NCBI GenBank assembly: GCA_964245075.1
Contig: CAXTLC010000005.1
Span: 1-64,000 of the forward strand
DNA length: 64,000 bases
Source: LMUY01 sp964245075
GTDB taxonomy: Bacteria > Pseudomonadota > Alphaproteobacteria > Acetobacterales > Acetobacteraceae
Direction: 5' to 3'
The notes under the pieces are model-generated. The model had not been told where the DNA came from, did not search any database, and was given only the letters and a program-made list of their open reading frames with translations. The translations under genes were made by a program, and so were the position numbers. Shown piece after piece: positions 60,653 through 64,000 of this stretch; the stretch's first letter is position 1; the number at the start of each line of letters is the position of its first letter.

Positions 60653-61546
60653 ATGGGCCGGGCTGCCGCCTCCGCTGCGGTCCGGCCCGCCGTGCCGTCG
60701 CCCAGCCCCGCCCTGCTCACCGGCGGCGCTCTGGCGCTGGCGGTGACGGTGCTGCCAGGGGAAAGCCGGCCCATCGCGTTGGCGGCGATCATCACGCTCG
60801 GCGTCCCGCACGGGGCGCTGGATGGCGAGGCGGCGCGGGGCGTGCTGCACCCGCGCTTCGGCGCCCTGTGGTTCGGGATCTTCGCGCTGCCGTACCTGAG
60901 CCTGTCGGCATTCGTGCTGGCGGCTTGGCAAGTGGCGCCGCTCACGACGCTGCTGTTGTTCCTCGCGGCATCGGTCTGGCACTTCGGCTCGGAAGAGGCC
61001 GAAACGGGACGGCCGGTAGAGGCGTTCGTGCGGGGCGGGCTGCCGATCGCGATGCCCGTGCTGGCGCACCCGGCGGCGACCGCATCCGTGTTCGCAACCG
61101 TCGCTGCCGTGCCGCTGCCGCCGTGGCTTCCGTTGGGACTCTGGGCGGCATCCTTGGGCTGGCTGGCGGTCGCGGTCACCTGGGGGCTGGAAGCGGACCG
61201 GAGGCGGCTGCTCCTTCCAGGAGTGCTGGCCGTCATGTTCGTCCTGCTGCCGCCCTTGCCCGCTTTCGCGATCTACTTCGTGTGCGTGCACGCCCCCGCC
61301 CACGTGGCCGGGGTCATACGGCACCCTTTCCGGGCGCCGCGCGTCCGAGATGCGCGCAGCGCGGTCCGGCTGGCGCTGCCGGTCACGCTGCTCACGGCCG
61401 CAATCGGCGCCGCTTTATGGCCATTCTACCCCGGCGCCGGGTCAGCCAGGCTGCTCACGCTGACGGTTCAAGGGCTCGCCGCGCTCACCCTGCCCCACAT
61501 GGCCCTCGACTCCTGGCTGAGCCGGCAGGAGCGCGAGACGGCTTAG
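60653..61546 (+). CDS. blh: Brp/Blh family beta-carotene 15,15'-dioxygenase
   Basis: A 297-residue polytopic membrane protein. Four conserved histidine motifs, presumed iron ligands, are GVPHGALD (about 44-51), SVWHFGSEEA (about 102-111), CVHAPAHV (about 210-217) and LTLPHMALD (about 281-289). The enzyme cleaves beta-carotene into two retinals, the chromophore of the rhodopsin. It starts 4 bp after the rhodopsin stop, clearly co-transcribed. No carotenoid synthesis genes are in the window. Confidence 0.9.
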   Translation: MGRAAASAAVRPAVPSPSPALLTGGALALAVTVLPGESRPIALAAIITLGVPHGALDGEAARGVLHPRFGALWFGIFALPYLSLSAFVLAAWQVAPLTTLLLFLAASVWHFGSEEAETGRPVEAFVRGGLPIAMPVLAHPAATASVFATVAAVPLPPWLPLGLWAASLGWLAVAVTWGLEADRRRLLLPGVLAVMFVLLPPLPAFAIYFVCVHAPAHVAGVIRHPFRAPRVRDARSAVRLALPVTLLTAAIGAALWPFYPGAGSARLLTLTVQGLAALTLPHMALDSWLSRQERETA

Positions 61547-61658
61547 CCCCCGTGCTGTCTGCGTCAGGTTAGGAAACAAATCTATCTTCCTGACTTGCCG
61601 GCGCTTTATCCGCGGCATCACGCCCAGGCAGTGGAATTGCCTTCCCAGCAGCGATTAC

Positions 61659-61673
61659 GTTCCCTATACGTTC
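61659..61673 (+). promoter_or_regulatory. LexA box (SOS operator) of imuA-imuB
   Basis: GTTCCCTATACGTTC is an exact alphaproteobacterial LexA site (GTTC-N7-GTTC), 20 bp before the imuA start. It indicates DNA-damage induction of the mutagenesis cassette. Confidence 0.85.
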
Positions 61674-61693
61674 CGCGCGAGAAAGGAGCGGTG

Positions 61694-62446
61694 GTGGCAC
61701 GGACCGATACCCTGAACACGTTGCGTGCCCGCATCGCCCGGCTGGAACGGCGTCCGGCAGAGCACGCGGCGAACCTGCTGCGCTTCGGCCTCCCCGCGAT
61801 CGACGGGCACCTGCCCGGCGGCGGCCTGCTGGCGGGGGCGCTGCACGAAGCGGCCGGCGAAGGGGCGGATCTGGAGCACGGCGCGGCGGCGGCGCTGCTG
61901 TTGGCGGGGCTGCTGGCCCGGCGGTGCGGCCCGGTGCTGTGGGCGGTGGCCCGGCCGGACCTGCACGCCCCCGCCCTGGCCGCCAGCGGGCTGCATCCTG
62001 GCCGGGTGGTGTTCGCCGAGGCCGGACGTCACGTGCTGCCGGTCATGGAGGAGGCACTGCACCATCCCGGCTTGGCCGGCGTGGTGGGCGAGGTGGGCGA
62101 GCTCGGCCTGACCGCGTCCCGCCGGCTGCAACTGGCAGCCGAAACTTCGGGCATCCCCGCTTTCGCGCTGCGCCGGTTCCGCGACGCGTCCGACCCGGCG
62201 CTGCGCGAGCCCAACGCGGCAGTCACCCGCTGGCGGGTGGCCGCCCTGCCCTCGCCGCCGCCCATCCCGCATGCGCCGGATGTGCCAGGCCTGGCCCGGG
62301 CGCGCTGGCGGCTGGATCTCGTGCGCTGCCGCGGCGGCACGCCCGCAACCTGGATCGTGGAGGCATGCGATGCGTCGGGTCGTCTCACTCTGGCTGCCGA
62401 CATTCCCGACCGATCGGCGCCGCCGCGGGAGCGCGCTGCCGGCTGA
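61694..62446 (+). CDS. imuA: ImuA, RecA-like SOS mutagenesis protein
   Basis: A 250-residue protein starting at GTG 61694 behind AAAGGAG. RFGLPAIDGHLPGGGLLAGALHEAAGEG is the N-terminal RecA/SulA-like region with its degenerate P-loop. Further blocks are VLWAVARPDLHAPALAASGLHPGRVVFAEA and AAETSGIPAFALRR. ImuA, ImuB and DnaE2 form the translesion mutasome in many alphaproteobacteria. It overlaps imuB by 77 bp. The LexA box lies just upstream; dnaE2 is not visible before the window end. Confidence 0.9.
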   Translation: MARTDTLNTLRARIARLERRPAEHAANLLRFGLPAIDGHLPGGGLLAGALHEAAGEGADLEHGAAAALLLAGLLARRCGPVLWAVARPDLHAPALAASGLHPGRVVFAEAGRHVLPVMEEALHHPGLAGVVGEVGELGLTASRRLQLAAETSGIPAFALRRFRDASDPALREPNAAVTRWRVAALPSPPPIPHAPDVPGLARARWRLDLVRCRGGTPATWIVEACDASGRLTLAADIPDRSAPPRERAAG

Positions 62447-63872
62447 CGCGCCGCTGGTCACCCGGCTGCATGACGGGCGCCGGCTGGTCGTGGCGGCGGC
62501 CGACGCGGCGGGGGCGGCACTGGGCCTGCATCCCGGCATGGCGCTGGCCCACGCGCGGGCGCTGGTGCCGGGCTTGCTGGTGGCCGACGCCGACTTGGCG
62601 GGGGACGCCGCCGCGCGGGCGCGGCTGGCGGCGTGGTGCCTGCGCCTGTCGCCGCTGAGCGCCGCCGACACGGACGGGCTGTGGATCGACGCGACCGGTT
62701 GCGCCCACCTGCACGGCGGCGAGGCGGCGATGCTGGAAATGCTGCTCGCCCGGCTGGAAGCGGACGGGATCGCGGCCCGCGCCGCAGTCGCCGACACGCC
62801 CGGCGCCGCCCACGCCCTGGCGCGCCATGCGCCCGGCCCTGTGACGGTCGTGCCGCCCGGCGGGACGGCGGCGGCGCTCGCGCCCCTGCCCGCCGCTGCG
62901 CTTCGCCTGGAAAACAGCGCGGGCTTGCGGCGGCTGGGGCTGGACACGGTGGGCGCGTTGATGGCGCTGCCCCGCGGCCCGCTGGCCAGGCGGTTCGGCG
63001 CCGCTTCCGTGCTGCGGCTGGACCAGGCGCTGGGCCGCGTCGCCGAGGCGATCACGCCCGTGACGCCGCCGGGCATCCCGCAAGCGCGACTTGGCTTTCC
63101 CGAGCCGCTGCTGACCGCGGAAAGCTTCGCGGCCGTGATCGGCCGCTTGGTGCCGCTCGTTTGCATCCAGTTGGAGCGCGCGGGACTTGGGGCGCGCCAG
63201 TTGGACCTGCTGTTCGAGCGTGTGGACGGCACGGTGGGGGCGGTGCGCGTCGGCGCCGCCCGCCCGTCCCGTGACGCCCGCCACCTCTGCCGCCTGCTGG
63301 AGGAGCGGTTGGAAACGGTGGACCCCGGGCTGGGCGTGGATGCGCTGCACCTGCTGGCGCCGTTTGCCGAGCCGCTCGCCTGCGTCCAGGTCGCCAGCCT
63401 GGCGGCGCCTGCGGAGGCTGATGTGGCGGCGCTGGTGGACCGGCTGTCCAACCGTCTCGGCCCTGGCCGAGTGTGGCGCGCCGCCCCCGTGGAAAGTGAC
63501 GTGCCGGAGCGCTCGGTGCGCCGGGTGCCCGCCGTGGCGGCCCCTGGCGCCCCAGTGTGGCCGTCCTGGCCGTCCTGGCCGCGGCCAGCCCGGCTGCTGC
63601 ATCCGCCGCAGCCGGTGGAGATGCTGTCCGCCCTGCCTGACCAGCCGCCAGCCGCCTTCACCTGGCGCCGCTGCCGCCACCGGGTGCGCCGCGCCGACGG
63701 CCCGGAGCGGATTGCCGGCGAATGGTGGCGGCGGGATGCGGAACGGGGGGCGGTGCGGGATTACTGGCAGGTGGAAGACGAGAAGGGCCGGCGGTTCTGG
63801 CTGTACCGCCGCGGCGACGGGCAGGACGCCGCAACCGGCGACCTGTGCTGGTTCCTGCACGGGGTGTTCTGA
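62370..63872 (+). CDS. imuB: ImuB, Y-family polymerase-like mutasome protein
   Basis: A 500-residue protein beginning MRRVVSLWLPTFPTDR, the ImuB start, with ATG 62370 inside the end of imuA. The polymerase-like core includes GLHPGMALAHARALVPGL, DGLWIDATGCAHLHGGE and LRRLGLDTVGALMALPRGPLARRFG. Catalytic acidic residues of true Y-family polymerases are not conserved in ImuB, which acts as a scaffold binding the clamp, DnaE2 and ImuA. A C-terminal RERIAGEWWR-like block (PERIAGEWWRRDAERG) is typical. Confidence 0.92.
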   Translation: MRRVVSLWLPTFPTDRRRRGSALPADAPLVTRLHDGRRLVVAAADAAGAALGLHPGMALAHARALVPGLLVADADLAGDAAARARLAAWCLRLSPLSAADTDGLWIDATGCAHLHGGEAAMLEMLLARLEADGIAARAAVADTPGAAHALARHAPGPVTVVPPGGTAAALAPLPAAALRLENSAGLRRLGLDTVGALMALPRGPLARRFGAASVLRLDQALGRVAEAITPVTPPGIPQARLGFPEPLLTAESFAAVIGRLVPLVCIQLERAGLGARQLDLLFERVDGTVGAVRVGAARPSRDARHLCRLLEERLETVDPGLGVDALHLLAPFAEPLACVQVASLAAPAEADVAALVDRLSNRLGPGRVWRAAPVESDVPERSVRRVPAVAAPGAPVWPSWPSWPRPARLLHPPQPVEMLSALPDQPPAAFTWRRCRHRVRRADGPERIAGEWWRRDAERGAVRDYWQVEDEKGRRFWLYRRGDGQDAATGDLCWFLHGVF

Positions 63873-63899
63873 GCATGAGGCGCGTGCCCCCGTGCTGGC

Positions 63900-64000
63900 A
63901 TGGTGACGGTCACGCTGGCGAAACCTACGTCCGGCGACCAGGTGCAGTTGCCGCAGCAGGCGCTGGACGCGCCGGCCTGGGCACGCAGCGGCAAACAAGT
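63900..64000 (+). CDS. Start of a possible gene running off the window
   Basis: From ATG 63900 the frame stays open to base 64000 (MVTVTLAKPTSGDQVQLPQQ...). It does not resemble the DnaE2 N-terminus expected after imuB. No family can be named from 33 residues, and a chance frame is possible. Confidence 0.25.
   Translation, partial: MVTVTLAKPTSGDQVQLPQQALDAPAWARSGKQ

Noticed and set aside
61563..61594. GTCAGG/CCTGAC inverted repeat after blh as a terminator
   Set aside because: The loop is 20 bases with only 6-bp arms and no following T-run, so it is too weak to call.

Overview
This is a 64 kb stretch of very GC-rich bacterial chromosome. Gene content points to an aerobic alphaproteobacterium, most likely Rhodospirillales/Acetobacteraceae: a petABC cytochrome bc1 operon with mtnP attached, aerobic hemF, imuA-imuB behind an alphaproteobacterial LexA box (GTTC-N7-GTTC), small families such as DUF4169, DUF3309 and DUF6489, and a proton-pump-type rhodopsin with a Blh retinal-forming enzyme. 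The assignment rests on gene families only. I see no tRNA, rRNA, CRISPR array, insertion sequence or replication origin.

Layout. 1-6.7 kb: a serine hydrolase cut by the window edge, an SDR and a coniferyl-type aldehyde dehydrogenase, a LysR regulator, a DUF3108 protein and a periplasmic cyclohexadienyl dehydratase. 6.8-19.8 kb: the most unusual locus, a hybrid NRPS/PKS. A giant protein (A-PCP-KS-AT-ACP-aminotransferase-C-A-PCP) is followed by a C-PCP protein with a decayed thioesterase, a coupled alpha/beta hydrolase, and a convergent Sfp-type phosphopantetheinyl transferase at the end of a methyltransferase/DUF6311 operon. 22.6-28.5 kb: DUF6489, a transglutaminase/DUF2126 protein, a tiny lipoprotein, an iron-type alcohol dehydrogenase and a hypothetical protein. 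28.5-42.1 kb: two flavin-dependent (LLM) monooxygenases translationally coupled to a polar-amino-acid-type ABC importer, a broken BrnT toxin with its HTH antitoxin, a broken TPR protein, an orphan molybdenum hydroxylase subunit, a third LLM monooxygenase, an N-methyl-amino-acid-oxidase-like flavoprotein and a 2-hydroxyacid dehydrogenase. 42.2-47.7 kb: small stress-type proteins, petABC-mtnP and hemF. 47.7-51.3 kb: a ModE-like regulator, a Zn/Mn ABC importer behind a Zur-like site, and a DUF892 protein behind a near-perfect general-stress (EcfG-type) promoter. 51.4-59.8 kb: FKBP isomerase, cyclase, NnrU, an amino-acid binding protein with an internal deletion, a divergent PEP carboxylase, DUF445 and a DUF29 pseudogene. 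59.9-63.9 kb: rhodopsin-blh and SOS-regulated imuA-imuB.

Three runs of exactly 100 N (8226-8325, 31139-31238, 49111-49210) are each flanked by an identical 55-base direct repeat. Deleting the Ns plus one copy restores one open frame in every case, so these look like scaffolding artefacts inside intact genes rather than missing sequence. By contrast, four genes appear truly damaged: the BrnT toxin and the TPR protein (each one Trp-to-TGA change), the amino-acid binding protein (in-frame deletion) and DUF29 (frameshift and stop).
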